A stretch of 64,000 nucleotides of DNA, taken from the NCBI RefSeq assembly GCF_901482695.1, contig NZ_LR590484.1, forward strand, positions 5,456,001 through 5,520,000, read 5' to 3'. A program made the position numbers and the translations under genes. Under the pieces are notes generated by a model. It did no database searches and was not told where the DNA came from. It saw only the letters and a list, made by a program, of their open reading frames with translations. Within the stretch, counting starts at the first letter, position 1; every line of letters begins with the position of its first letter. The stretch comes from Sphingobacterium thalpophilum (GTDB lineage: Bacteria; Bacteroidota; Bacteroidia; Sphingobacteriales; Sphingobacteriaceae). Shown here piece after piece: positions 45,345 to 54,900 of this stretch.

Positions 45345-46109
45345 ATGTCCATTACCAACGAAAACGAACTGACTGGAATGCAAAAGGCAAGTCAAGCTGT
45401 TGCAACAACGTTAAAAGCTATGTGTGATTATGCTAAGGTGGGTATGTCAACCAAAGAACTGGATGAATATGGCGCCTCGATATTGGCGGAGTTTGGTGCA
45501 AGATCTGCTCCTGCCCTCACATACAATTTTCCGGGATGGACCTGTATCAGCGTGGACAACGAATTCTGTCATGGCATACCGAAGCAAGAACGCCTGTTGG
45601 CAGAAGGCGATCTCATTAATATCGATGTATCGGCCGAACTTAACGGATTTTGGGCTGATAATGGGGCTTCTTTTGTCTTAGGACGCGATATCCACCAGCA
45701 CGAAAAATTAGTACATGCATCAAAAGAAATATTACAAAAAGCCATCAAAAACATTCGCGGTGGTGTCAAAATCGCAGATATTGGACAGCTGATGGAAAGC
45801 GAGGCCAAAAAAAGAGGGTATAAAGTCATAAAAAACCTTGGCGGCCACGGCATCGGAAGAAGCCTTCACGAAGATCCGGATGAGCTGCTCAATTATAAAA
45901 ATAGATTTGACCAAAGGCGATTTCGAAAAAATACAATAGTAGCTATTGAAACTTTTATTTCAACTGCCTCCACTTATGCGACAGAACTAAATGATGGGTG
46001 GACGATGGTGGGTGACAAAGGTGGCTACATGGCACAGCATGAACATACGATCATGATTACCGATGGAGCCCCCCTTATCTTAACAGCGGAGAATGGCATC
46101 TTCGATTAA
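45345..46109 (+). CDS. map: Type I methionine aminopeptidase
   Basis: 254 residues of the pita-bread fold. Metal ligands are visible: two Asp in INIDVSAELNGFWADNGASF (near 90 and 101), His in LGGHGIGRSLHEDP (near 168), Glu in VAIETFIS and the last Glu in MAQHEHTIMIT (near 234). It removes the initiator methionine from new proteins. Bacteria of this group usually have another map gene in the ribosomal protein region, so this may be a second copy; that is inference. Confidence 0.93.
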   Translation: MSITNENELTGMQKASQAVATTLKAMCDYAKVGMSTKELDEYGASILAEFGARSAPALTYNFPGWTCISVDNEFCHGIPKQERLLAEGDLINIDVSAELNGFWADNGASFVLGRDIHQHEKLVHASKEILQKAIKNIRGGVKIADIGQLMESEAKKRGYKVIKNLGGHGIGRSLHEDPDELLNYKNRFDQRRFRKNTIVAIETFISTASTYATELNDGWTMVGDKGGYMAQHEHTIMITDGAPLILTAENGIFD

Positions 46110-46120
46110 GAAGTAGCTTT

Positions 46121-46414
46121 TCATTCGCCAACCTTGTTTTCCATCAAATCGATAAGCTTTATTTTTAACTGCTTTTGTTCGACAAGCCGCAGCACCAGTT
46201 CATCAATCCTTTTGCTCGACTGTACCGCCATTGTGAATAATTTGTCATTCAGGTCGAATGAGATTGATATCACTCCCGGTACCAGTAAAAAAATATAGGT
46301 TTCAAGTTCCTTTCTTCGCGAAAGAACGGCTTTGCCTACCGCAAATAGTTGTACATAACGAATCATAACTGACAAAAAATATAGACTATAAACCTGATTG
46401 TTCACTTGCTCCAT
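46121..46414 (-). CDS. Small unknown protein A, related to neighbours at 46386 and 56758
   Basis: 97 residues from ATG at 46414, overlapping the upstream small gene by 29 bases; an internal ATG at 46366 would avoid the overlap. I do not recognise the family. The C-terminal half (LFTMAVQSSKRIDELVLRLV, then an alternating hydrophobic strand IKLIDL) lines up with segments of the proteins at 46386-46661 and 56758-57051. No signal peptide or membrane helix is convincing. The pair follows the terminator of the efflux operon, so it is a separate unit. Confidence 0.55.
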   Translation of the reverse strand: MEQVNNQVYSLYFLSVMIRYVQLFAVGKAVLSRRKELETYIFLLVPGVISISFDLNDKLFTMAVQSSKRIDELVLRLVEQKQLKIKLIDLMENKVGE

Positions 46415-46661
46415 AGCATTTGACAACAACCTTGTACTGAAATTGCTTATAGCTGAGAAACAGTCCCTCCAACCCTTCCAGCCGTCGTAATATCTTCACC
46501 TTTCGTCTCCGGCTTTCAAGTATCTGAGCCAGATGGTCGGCAAAATCCAGATCTGCATCAATAAGGATAAATTGGTCCGCCCTGCCTTCGGACACCATCT
46601 CCTCGGTCTCTTTGCGATTGAAACTCGGGTTGATCATAATCATTGTATTTACTACTTTCAT
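46386..46661 (-). CDS. Small unknown protein B, paralogue-like of 46121 and 56758
   Basis: 91 residues from ATG at 46661, chosen because the longer frame would start inside the terminator hairpin at 46743-46772. The central stretch DQFILIDADLDFADHLAQIL followed by a charged turn and KVKILRRLEGLE matches the pattern of the 56758 protein (ERYILIHDQVERLDELALAL, then EVLLARNINEL). That predicts a strand-helix-strand unit. Function unknown. It overlaps the next small gene, suggesting translational coupling. Confidence 0.55.
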   Translation of the reverse strand: MKVVNTMIMINPSFNRKETEEMVSEGRADQFILIDADLDFADHLAQILESRRRKVKILRRLEGLEGLFLSYKQFQYKVVVKCYGASEQSGL

Positions 46662-46742
46662 GTCGACCGTAATTTGGGACACTCTGGGTGGAGGCAGCGT
46701 GTCACATCTACGACAAACCATCCGCCCCAATGCCTGTTTTTG

Positions 46743-46772
46743 AAAAAATGCCCGTTCCACTGTGGGAACGGG
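46743..46772 (-). terminator. Intrinsic terminator of the RND efflux operon
   Basis: On the reverse strand cccgttcc and ggaacggg (46751-46758 and 46765-46772) form a perfect 8-bp stem with a six-base loop, followed by six T residues. Confidence 0.85.
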
Positions 46773-46800
46773 GGTTATTCGCCCTTAAAAAATAAAACGA

Positions 46801-48231
46801 TTAGAGCCATCCTCCACCAAGGGCACGATAGAGTGATGTTATAGCATGTATTTTCTGAGACTTTATCGCTGCTTGGTCGAGCTCCGCTTGTAGTTTGTTG
46901 GCCTGCGCCACAAGTACTTCCAGATAGCTTGCCTCATTGAATTTATAGAGCAGAAGCGCATGTTGGACTACTTTGATCGAACGTTCGACCTGTAGATCGG
47001 AAGTTTCCAGCTGCTCGTCCAGCTTATCCAGCTGAACCAGCGCATCTGAAACTTCACCAACTGCTTTTAACATTGTCTGCTTGAAATTTAGCTCTGCCTG
47101 ATCTTTTATGATTCTAGACTGTTCAAGCTGCGTTTTTAACCGCCTTCCGTTCAAAATCGGTTGCACCAAAGTGCCTGTTGCTGCAGCAAATAAAGCTCCT
47201 GGGAAATTAAACCAGTTGCTCGCCTTGAATGCATTTAAGCCTCCTTGAGCCGTAATATTTAAACTGGGATACATGCTCGAACGGGCCACATGTATACTAG
47301 CCACGCTCCGCCGGATATCCAGCTCACAGCTGCGGAGATCGGGCCGGTAACTTAATAAGTTCGCTGGGATACCAGCAGATAGTCCGATCGGAAACTGCAC
47401 CTTTTCCAACCTTGTAGTCCGCCGGATAGGCCCCGGCACTTCCCCAACCAAGATGCTAAGCGCATTTTCCTGTACCTGAATATTCGCTTCGATGACCGGT
47501 ATCTGTTTGTTGATCTGATCACGCGCGACTTCCTGTTGCTGTGCCGACAGGATGTTCCCCAAGCCCAGTTCCACCTGCTTGTTCAAAATAAAAAATGTAC
47601 TATCGGCCAGCCGTAGGTTGCTGCGCGTAATTTCCAATTGCCTATCTAATAACAGCAGGTTATAATAACCACGAACTACTTCCGCTACCAACCGTGTTTT
47701 TATTGCGCGGGCAGCCTCTTGTGTTTTAAGAAAGTCTGCAAGTGCCTCCTGTTTTTGCGCCCGCAGTTTACCCCAGATATCTGCCTCCCATGAAAGCTGG
47801 ATGGAGGAGGTGTAATCCGTAGTATATTTCTGCCCCATAAACTGACTTGCCATCATTCCATTCATACTATTGTCTGATGGCCGATTGATGCTTGCATTAG
47901 CGAGGTTCGCATGAATGACCGGCACTTGAAGCCATTTCGCCTGCTGATAACCCTGCGCAGCAAACTCAATCTGCTTCAATGCAATCCTGAGATCATTATT
48001 CTTGGCCAGCGCGCTGTCCAGTAAGGCGACAAGCAACTCATCTTTAAAAAAATCACGATACGAGACCTTTGCAATACTACTGTCCACATCGGCCACGCCA
48101 ACCTGATTGCGGTAGTGTTCCAGCGGTTTAAGCTCTGTTTCTGCATATTGTGGTACACGGCATGCCTGCAGGGAAAACAGGATGGCAAGTACACCTAGAT
48201 AACACCTGCTATTTTTTCTTATTTGTCTCAT
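46801..48231 (-). CDS. RND efflux outer-membrane factor (NodT/OprM-like lipoprotein)
   Basis: 476 residues from ATG at 48231, 14 bases after the pump stop; longer in-frame starts up to 48288 would overlap the pump gene. The head LGVLAILFSLQACR is a lipoprotein signal. Two outer-membrane-efflux repeats follow, with SWEADIWGKLRAQKQEALADF (near 145) and YRPDLRSCELDIRRSVASIHVARSSMYPSLNI (near 305), both hallmarks of the TolC/OprM family. It forms the outer-membrane exit duct for the pump. Last gene of the adaptor-pump-duct operon. Confidence 0.93.
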   Translation of the reverse strand: MRQIRKNSRCYLGVLAILFSLQACRVPQYAETELKPLEHYRNQVGVADVDSSIAKVSYRDFFKDELLVALLDSALAKNNDLRIALKQIEFAAQGYQQAKWLQVPVIHANLANASINRPSDNSMNGMMASQFMGQKYTTDYTSSIQLSWEADIWGKLRAQKQEALADFLKTQEAARAIKTRLVAEVVRGYYNLLLLDRQLEITRSNLRLADSTFFILNKQVELGLGNILSAQQQEVARDQINKQIPVIEANIQVQENALSILVGEVPGPIRRTTRLEKVQFPIGLSAGIPANLLSYRPDLRSCELDIRRSVASIHVARSSMYPSLNITAQGGLNAFKASNWFNFPGALFAAATGTLVQPILNGRRLKTQLEQSRIIKDQAELNFKQTMLKAVGEVSDALVQLDKLDEQLETSDLQVERSIKVVQHALLLYKFNEASYLEVLVAQANKLQAELDQAAIKSQKIHAITSLYRALGGGWL

Positions 48232-48244
48232 TGTCCAATATTCT

Positions 48245-51200
48245 TTATAGTTCATACTCCCACTCGGTTTCATCGCATTTTTGTCCATTTAGCTTTTCAT
48301 GAAAATATTGGAATACGACAAAGAGTACCGGTGTCAAAAATACCCCTAATATCGTTCCTACGAGCATGCCGAATATAGCCGCATAGCCAATGGAATGGTT
48401 GCCCATCGCCGAAGGACCGACGACAAAAACAAGTGGAACAATGCCGGTAATAAATGCCAGCGAAGTCATTAAAATAGGCCGCAACCTGGCCTTTGCTCCT
48501 TCTACGGCAGCGGCAATCAAGCTTTTGCCTGCTTTCCGCCGCTGGCTGGCAAATTCGACGATAAGGATACCATTTTTAGCCAATAGACCAATGAGCATGA
48601 CCATCGCAATCTGTACATAGATATTATTGGCTATTCCGGCCATGCCGATCCCCATAAACACCCCCGAAAGACCCATCGGAATCGAAAGCAGAACAGCAAA
48701 AGGTAAAATGTAGCTTTCGTATTGAGCAGAAAGCAAAAAATACACAAAAACAATACAGAGCACAAAAATGAGAGTTGTCTGCGATGTTGCCATACTTTCT
48801 TCCCGGCTCATTCCTTTATAATCAAAGGTATAGCCAGGAGGAAGAACCTGTCCGGCAACCTCCTGAATCGCAGACATCGCCTGCCCTGTGCTGTACCCCG
48901 GAGCAGGCATAACAGTGAGATTGGAAGCGTTAAACAGATTAAAACGCTCAACCACCTCAGGTCCTGTAACCGGCTGTATGCTGACGAGGCTGCTGATCGG
49001 TATCATCTCCTGGCGACCATTCTTCACAAAGACGCCCTGCAGCGACTGTTCGTTGGTCCGGTTCTCAGGACTGGCTTGTACCAGAACCCTGTAATACTTG
49101 CCGAACCGGTTAAAGTCCGATGCCTGAATGCTGCCATAATAGCCCTGCATAACACCGAGAACCTCACTCACAGCTACGCCAAACTGCGCTGCTTTCGCCT
49201 CGTCTACTTTAACTTCATACTGCGGATAGGTGACATCGAATGTGGTGAAGGCCACTGCAATTTCTGGTCTCTGCATCAATGCTCCCATCATACCATAGGA
49301 AATGTTGCCCAATTTTTGCAGCTCAGCATTTGTTCTATCCTGCAACACCAGCTCCATACCACTCGAATTTCCAAATCCATCAACAGTTGGCGTGTTTAAA
49401 ACCAAAAAATTAGCCCGTTTATCACTGGCAAGCATAGCTTGCAATTGCCCCATAATGATGGGAAGCTCACGGACCTCACCCCGGTCTTTTCCGGCTTTCA
49501 GACGGATAAAAAAGGTTCCTGCAGCAGAAGACATCGCACCCGTAAAAAGGCTTAAGCCATTTACCGCCATTACTTCGCGTACTGCTGGATGTGCCATCAG
49601 CTTGTTTTCTGTATCCGACATCAGTGAGGTGGTCCGGTCTTTAGAGGTACCGGCGGCGAGATTTGCCGTGATAATTATAAATGACTGATCCTCATCGGGG
49701 ATAAATCCCTTGGGGGTATGCATACCATACCAGGCAAACAAACCACCAAAAAGGGCCAATAATGAAAATGCAATCCACTTGCGCTTGATCAACAACAATG
49801 TCGCCTTGCCGTACCGAAAGGTCAGCTTATCAAAAGCAGCATTGAAGCCAGCGAAAAAACGCTCTTTGAGATTCGATTTATAAGGGCTATGCTGGTGATC
49901 CTGATGTGGTTTTAACAATAATGCGCATAAAGCCGGACTTAAGGTAAGAGCATTCACGGCTGAGATCACAATGGCGATAGCTAGTGTCAGCGCAAATTGC
50001 TGATAGAATAGTCCAGTAGAACCCTCCATAAAAGCAACAGGAACAAAGACCGCCGACATGACCAGCGTAATTGAAACGATAGCTCCGGAAATTTCGCCCA
50101 TCGCCGACATCGTCGCCGCTCTGGCATTTAACCTTCGGCGTTCCATCTTAGCATGTACGGCCTCCACCACAACTATAGCATCGTCCACGACGATACCGAT
50201 CGCCAGTACGAGGGCAAAAAGTGTTAGGATATTAATCGAGAAACCAAATACCTTCATGAAGAAAAACGTTCCCACAATAGATACGGGTACGGCAATAGCG
50301 GGAATCAGTGTCGAACGGAAATCCTGCAAAAAGATAAATACCACGATAAACACCAAAATAAAAGCCTCGATCAGTGTCTTGATGACCTGATCAATGGACT
50401 GGTCCAGCGATTCCTTGGTAGCATAGGGAATTTTATATTCCATTGTGCCGGGAAAAGACCTGGCAAGTTCTTCCATCCGCTGCTGCAGCGCGATCTGTAC
50501 CTCATTGGCATTGGAACCGCTCATTTGGAATATTGCCATGGTAACTGCTGGCTTCTTGTTGTAACTTGAGACTACGGTATAGCTGTATGCTGCAAATTCC
50601 ACTTTGGCGACATCCTTCAGCCGAAGTAGCGAACCATCATTCTGCGCCTTGATGACAATATTTTCATATTGCTGTGGCTCTGTAAACTTTCCCTTGTAGC
50701 GCATCACGTATTCTTTTACTTCTGCGCTCTGTTCTCCGAACCGGCCCGGAGCGACTTCGAGGTTCTGGGACTGGATAGCACGTGATACATCGTGGGGTGT
50801 CAGGTTGTAAACCGTTAACTTATTCGGATCCAACCACACGCGCATTGCGTAATCTTTGTTACCATATACCATGGCATCTCCTACTCCTTTGATTCGTTTG
50901 AGCTCGGGAACCACGTTGATTTTACTGTAGTTCTCTAAAAATAGATCGTCTAGTTCACCGTTCTTACTGGTCAACGTGACCATTGCGATCATGCTGTTCT
51001 GTCGTTTCAGCGTTGTGATACCGCTCTGGATAACTTCAGCAGGAAGCTGATTGGTCACCTGGGCAACGCGGTTCTGAACATTGATCGCAGCCTGGTCAGG
51101 GTCGGTTCCCAGCTTAAAGATCACTGTAATATTTAAGGTTCCATCATTGCTCGCCGTTGATGAGATATAGTCCATATTTTCGACCCCATTTATCGCATTT

Positions 51201-51397
51201 TCCAATGGTGGCGCAACAGATCTTGCGATGGTCTCGGCATTAGCTCCGGGATAAATCGCGGTCACCATCACGGTTGGAGGCGCAATATCGGGAAATTTGG
51301 TGATGGGCAGGCTGACCATGCCCACCAATCCAAGAATGACCAGCAGAACAGAGATAACAGTGGCCAACACTGGTCGTTTTATGATCGTTTTTAACAT
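48245..51397 (-). CDS. RND multidrug efflux pump, HAE1/AcrB family
   Basis: 1050 residues, full RND length with twelve membrane helices and two large periplasmic loops. The start LKTIIKRPVLATVISVLLVILG, the proton-relay LAIGIVVDDAIVVVEAVHAKMERRR (near 400), and the C-terminal helix block ANNIYVQIAMVMLIGLLAKNGILIVEFA are typical of drug-exporting HAE1 pumps. It trades protons for hydrophobic drugs, bile salts or detergents. It is 11 bases after the adaptor gene. Substrates cannot be read from sequence. Confidence 0.96.
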   Translation of the reverse strand: MLKTIIKRPVLATVISVLLVILGLVGMVSLPITKFPDIAPPTVMVTAIYPGANAETIARSVAPPLENAINGVENMDYISSTASNDGTLNITVIFKLGTDPDQAAINVQNRVAQVTNQLPAEVIQSGITTLKRQNSMIAMVTLTSKNGELDDLFLENYSKINVVPELKRIKGVGDAMVYGNKDYAMRVWLDPNKLTVYNLTPHDVSRAIQSQNLEVAPGRFGEQSAEVKEYVMRYKGKFTEPQQYENIVIKAQNDGSLLRLKDVAKVEFAAYSYTVVSSYNKKPAVTMAIFQMSGSNANEVQIALQQRMEELARSFPGTMEYKIPYATKESLDQSIDQVIKTLIEAFILVFIVVFIFLQDFRSTLIPAIAVPVSIVGTFFFMKVFGFSINILTLFALVLAIGIVVDDAIVVVEAVHAKMERRRLNARAATMSAMGEISGAIVSITLVMSAVFVPVAFMEGSTGLFYQQFALTLAIAIVISAVNALTLSPALCALLLKPHQDHQHSPYKSNLKERFFAGFNAAFDKLTFRYGKATLLLIKRKWIAFSLLALFGGLFAWYGMHTPKGFIPDEDQSFIIITANLAAGTSKDRTTSLMSDTENKLMAHPAVREVMAVNGLSLFTGAMSSAAGTFFIRLKAGKDRGEVRELPIIMGQLQAMLASDKRANFLVLNTPTVDGFGNSSGMELVLQDRTNAELQKLGNISYGMMGALMQRPEIAVAFTTFDVTYPQYEVKVDEAKAAQFGVAVSEVLGVMQGYYGSIQASDFNRFGKYYRVLVQASPENRTNEQSLQGVFVKNGRQEMIPISSLVSIQPVTGPEVVERFNLFNASNLTVMPAPGYSTGQAMSAIQEVAGQVLPPGYTFDYKGMSREESMATSQTTLIFVLCIVFVYFLLSAQYESYILPFAVLLSIPMGLSGVFMGIGMAGIANNIYVQIAMVMLIGLLAKNGILIVEFASQRRKAGKSLIAAAVEGAKARLRPILMTSLAFITGIVPLVFVVGPSAMGNHSIGYAAIFGMLVGTILGVFLTPVLFVVFQYFHEKLNGQKCDETEWEYEL

Positions 51398-51408
51398 GAA
51401 ATCAATAC

Positions 51409-52551
51409 TTATTTTTGGTTGTTAATTTGCTTCTGTGCGGTTACTTCCATCCCCGGTTGCAGGCGTTCAAAGCCTTGGGCGATATAACGGTCGCCCTGCT
51501 TTAGACCGTCCCGCACAATAAAATGATCCCCAGACTTTCCCGAAACAGAAACAGGTATCTGTACCACTTTATTATCCTTGTCCACGCAATAAGCAAACAC
51601 CTTGTCCTGATGTGAAACAGTAGACGCAATGGGCAACAAAGGAATGTCTTTAAGCTGCTGATGCATGACAATTTTGCCTGTATTTCCACTGCGAAGCTCC
51701 GACTTGGGATTGTCAAATCGTGCGCGGAAGGTAATGGAACCTGTACTTTTATTGAACTGCCCCTCGACCGCGTCGATATATCCTTTAATAGGATATTCTT
51801 CGCCATCCGCAAGCAATAGGCTCACCGGTGCTGCATTCCTTAGCTTTTCCGCAACAGTGTTCCCGGCATGTTGCCGCTGAAACCGCACAAAATCAGCCTC
51901 GCTTAAACTAAAATAGGCGTATACCTGATGAATATCGGAGATAACGGTCATTGCTTCTTGATTGGCTGGAGACAGTAAACTTCCCAATCGGTATCTGAAC
52001 CGACCAACATAGCCGTTAACGGGCGACTTGATTATCGAAAAATCCAGATTGATTTTGGCCGATGCAATTGCTGACCTAGCCTGCGCCACCGAAGCCTTGG
52101 CCGCCGCGTAGCGGGCTTGTGCTTCCTGTAACTGTATATCTGAAACAATTTTGTTGCTGACCAATGCTGTTTTCCTGTCCAATTCTATTTTCGCAGTCAA
52201 TAAATTGGATTCGGCTGTTGCCAGCAGCGCTTTGGCATTGGTCAACTGTTCCTGAAAAATACGGTCTTCAATTTGGAATAACGCTTGTCCAGCCTGTACG
52301 TAATCCCCTTCGTCAACAAATATTCTTTGCAGATAACCTGTCACCTGTGGTCGTATTTCGATCGTAGAAACGCCTTCGATCGCACTGGCGTACTCATGCT
52401 GTACAGCCGCATTTCCTGTGGTCACGGTACCAAAAAGCACTTCCGCAGGTCCCTGCTGATAACCTTCTTGTTGCTTCCCCCGACAGCCGGAGAGCAGTGC
52501 CAAGGCGATAAACAGGTTTGTAGCTTTCTTTTTTATGGCATTTTGCTTCAT
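51409..52551 (-). CDS. RND efflux periplasmic adaptor (membrane fusion protein)
   Basis: 380 residues. A lipoprotein signal (LFIALALLSGCRG) anchors it in the inner membrane. The lipoyl, helical hairpin, beta-barrel and proximal domains are in the order expected of AcrA: VTGYLQRIFVDEGDYVQAGQALFQIE (near 72), a long coiled coil (about 95-165), SPVNGYVGRFRYRLGSLL (near 180), and the C-terminal VSGKSGDHFIVRDGLKQGDRYIAQGFERLQPGM. First structural gene of the operon, downstream of the AraC regulator gene on the same strand. Confidence 0.95.
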   Translation of the reverse strand: MKQNAIKKKATNLFIALALLSGCRGKQQEGYQQGPAEVLFGTVTTGNAAVQHEYASAIEGVSTIEIRPQVTGYLQRIFVDEGDYVQAGQALFQIEDRIFQEQLTNAKALLATAESNLLTAKIELDRKTALVSNKIVSDIQLQEAQARYAAAKASVAQARSAIASAKINLDFSIIKSPVNGYVGRFRYRLGSLLSPANQEAMTVISDIHQVYAYFSLSEADFVRFQRQHAGNTVAEKLRNAAPVSLLLADGEEYPIKGYIDAVEGQFNKSTGSITFRARFDNPKSELRSGNTGKIVMHQQLKDIPLLPIASTVSHQDKVFAYCVDKDNKVVQIPVSVSGKSGDHFIVRDGLKQGDRYIAQGFERLQPGMEVTAQKQINNQK

Positions 52552-52734
52552 ATGGATTTTTGCTTATTGTTTTTATGTGTAGCAAAAGTCCAAAAAAACC
52601 GATGTGAGAACTCGGTACAAAGACGCTAAAAGTTGTCCAAAAGACGCTAAAAAGAAAATCGCGCAGCTCCAGCTGGAAAAACTCCAGCCGTATAAACGCT
52701 ATTGGATTCTGCATAGTCCGCATGACCAAATCGT

Positions 52735-53634
52735 TTAGAAAAAATCGTCCATTTTATAGTCGCTTGGCTTCCGATTGGTGTGTTTTTTAAAAAACTTGCT
52801 GAAGACCGTCTGGTCCGAAAAATTCAGGGTACAAGCGACCTGACTCACATTGCTGGTCGAACGCTTCAGCAGGATTTTCGCTTCGATCAGTAAAATTTGG
52901 TTAATAATCTCCTTTGGAGTACGCGACATTGCTTTTTTTACCACTTTCGTTAAATATTTTCTACTAACGTACAAACGGTCCGCGTAAAACTGTACGTCAT
53001 GATGTGCCGCAAAGTGCTCACGTACCAACGCGAAGAAAGCACTGGTAATCTCTTCCTCACGTGGAGAAAAGTTGGTCTGCAGGCGAAGCTGTTTGGAATA
53101 GTTTTCAATATCATACATGAGCAACGAAAAGAAATGCCATATCATCTCGCTGCCATAGTAGACAATATTTTTTAAATCATTGAGACTGCCTAGCTCCTTC
53201 ATATAGAAAGCAAGACGATGATAAAGCGCCGGCTCGTCGCGGATGATATATGATGGATGGCTCGAAAAATTCTTTAAGATCTCATTTGAACGATAATTGA
53301 ACCCAGCGTCAGACAACATATCGATGGAGAAAAAAATCTGCTTTTGTCTAACATCCGCAGAAAAGTAAATAACTTTAAAGATCTCCTGTGGGACACAGAA
53401 AAGAATATCCCCTTTCTGGAGCTGGTACTCATAGTCACCCACCCGATAGTAAGAAGTACCTTCTTCGATTAATATGATTCCAAAAAAGGATGCGCGGTAG
53501 TAACAACCACGTTGGATATGCATGGTCTCCCCATTTACGTCAAGGACCATATATTCTTTGCTACGAAGCGGAAATAATGAATCGCCTATCATATCCTCCA
53601 TAGTGAGGGAAATGACATAATCCCTTTTCTTCAT
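52735..53634 (-). CDS. AraC-family transcriptional regulator
   Basis: 299 residues. Residues about 20-160 form a cupin-type N-terminal domain, and about 200-299 the double helix-turn-helix (FYADRLYVSRKYLTKVVKKAM and SQVACTLNFSDQTVFSKFFKKHT). It precedes the efflux operon by 183 bases in the same direction and is probably its activator, sensing a pump substrate through the cupin domain. A TATTTTTG box at 53671-53678 (reverse strand) could be its promoter. Confidence 0.93.
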   Translation of the reverse strand: MKKRDYVISLTMEDMIGDSLFPLRSKEYMVLDVNGETMHIQRGCYYRASFFGIILIEEGTSYYRVGDYEYQLQKGDILFCVPQEIFKVIYFSADVRQKQIFFSIDMLSDAGFNYRSNEILKNFSSHPSYIIRDEPALYHRLAFYMKELGSLNDLKNIVYYGSEMIWHFFSLLMYDIENYSKQLRLQTNFSPREEEITSAFFALVREHFAAHHDVQFYADRLYVSRKYLTKVVKKAMSRTPKEIINQILLIEAKILLKRSTSNVSQVACTLNFSDQTVFSKFFKKHTNRKPSDYKMDDFF

Positions 53635-54061
53635 CAGTATACATTTAGCTTAATATGATTATGAAATCGTCAAAAATAAAGGATACCAACAGGTTAAAAA
53701 TCATAGAATCGTCTTCCTTTACAATTTGACATTAAACAAACGGAAGCAAAAGCAACGGCAAATAAACTTTACAAATGACCACCAAAATATTAGGGGGCCT
53801 CTCTTCCGAGAAAACCCCCAAATAATATATCTTGTTGCGCCTGATCTTCAAGCAGCAAATTAGCCGCTGCGATGATACTACAAAGATACAACCGATACTC
53901 GAACAAAAAAGTTACCAAAATCATATGGACATAAAAATTGGAAAATTTACGGCACACACACATGTTTTACACCAAATAGATTAAAAAAGTCCCTTATAAC
54001 AGCTAACTTAGTAGCCACAATCGCCTGTAAAGGTTATTACTGACTTAAATCATTTACGACA
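53635..54061. other. 427-base intergenic region with a possible small transcript
   Basis: Between divergent AraC and alpha/beta-hydrolase genes. On the reverse strand TATCTTTG (53881-53888) matches the -7 box; downstream lies a short stem gcagc/gctgc and a nested hairpin at 53793-53819 (ggggg/ccccc with tctc/gaga inside). A short frame starting with TTG at 53858 and ending at 53790 encodes 22 residues (LLEDQAQQDILFGGFLGREAP after the start), partly inside the hairpin. I cannot tell whether it is an RNA gene, a leader or chance. Confidence 0.35.
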
Positions 54062-54841
54062 TTGGAAGAACTTATTCATAGTAAAATATATGGAGCGGAA
54101 AATGGCGGCACCCCACTTCTCGTGCTGCATGGTCTCTTTGGCATGGCAGATAACTGGGGGTCTTTTGGCCGCAGTTTTGGCGAAAAAAGACAGGTACATC
54201 TATTGGATCTTCGCAACCATGGACGCAGCTTCCATAGCGATGATATGTCCATTGAGGTTATGGCAAAGGATCTCCTAAATTACATTCTGTCCATAGGTGC
54301 ACAAAAAGTAGTCTTGCTGGGGCATTCACTGGGTGGTAAGATCGCCATGCAGTTTGCTTTTGACCATCCTGCCCAAGTAGAAAGATTAATTATTGCCGAT
54401 ATTGCGCCTAAAGCATATCCGCCGCATCACGGAGATATCTTCAACGCCTTATGCGCCGTGGATTTTAACAAGGTAAACAATAGAAAAGATGTCCAGGACA
54501 AACTGGAACAGTACCTTCAGGATCCGGGTGTCATTCAGTTCCTGCTCAAAAACGTCTACATAAAAGAAGACCGGACATTAGGCTGGCGGTTTAATTTGGA
54601 TATTTTGCAAAAAAAATACGCCGATTTTATTACTGTCGGCATAAAGTCTGGTCTATTCCCCGGGCCTACTTTATTTCTCGCAGGAGAAAAGTCCCGCTAT
54701 ATTCTCCCCGAGGATAAAGACGACATCAAAAGACAGTTTCCAAATGTCAGATTCGAAACGGTACCGAATGCTGGTCATTGGGTGCAAGCAGAAAATCCAC
54801 AGGCCTTCGATTCCTTTGTAGCAGATTTTCTGACGAATTAA
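54062..54841 (+). CDS. Alpha/beta-hydrolase (YbfF-like esterase)
   Basis: 259 residues, apparently starting with TTG at 54062: no ATG or GTG occurs between it and the in-frame stop at 54041, and residue 20 onward already matches the family. Motifs: LLVLHGLFGMADNWGSFGR (oxyanion region, 18-36), VVLLGHSLGGKIAMQF (nucleophile near 95), and PNAGHWVQAENP (catalytic His near 238). This is the YbfF-type esterase group, active on short acyl esters or acyl-CoAs in other bacteria. Substrate unknown. Convergent with the photolyase gene. Confidence 0.88.
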   Translation: MEELIHSKIYGAENGGTPLLVLHGLFGMADNWGSFGRSFGEKRQVHLLDLRNHGRSFHSDDMSIEVMAKDLLNYILSIGAQKVVLLGHSLGGKIAMQFAFDHPAQVERLIIADIAPKAYPPHHGDIFNALCAVDFNKVNNRKDVQDKLEQYLQDPGVIQFLLKNVYIKEDRTLGWRFNLDILQKKYADFITVGIKSGLFPGPTLFLAGEKSRYILPEDKDDIKRQFPNVRFETVPNAGHWVQAENPQAFDSFVADFLTN

Positions 54842-54849
54842 CCAAGCCT

Positions 54850-54888
54850 TCCAGCCCCAGATGAATAAACGAACATTATGGGGCTGGA
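54850..54888. terminator. Bidirectional terminator hairpin
   Basis: Arms tccagcccca (54850-54859) and tggggctgga (54879-54888) pair perfectly over ten bases, between the convergent hydrolase (stop 54841) and photolyase (stop 54901) genes. Confidence 0.8.
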
Positions 54889-54900
54889 CGAGACAGTGTC

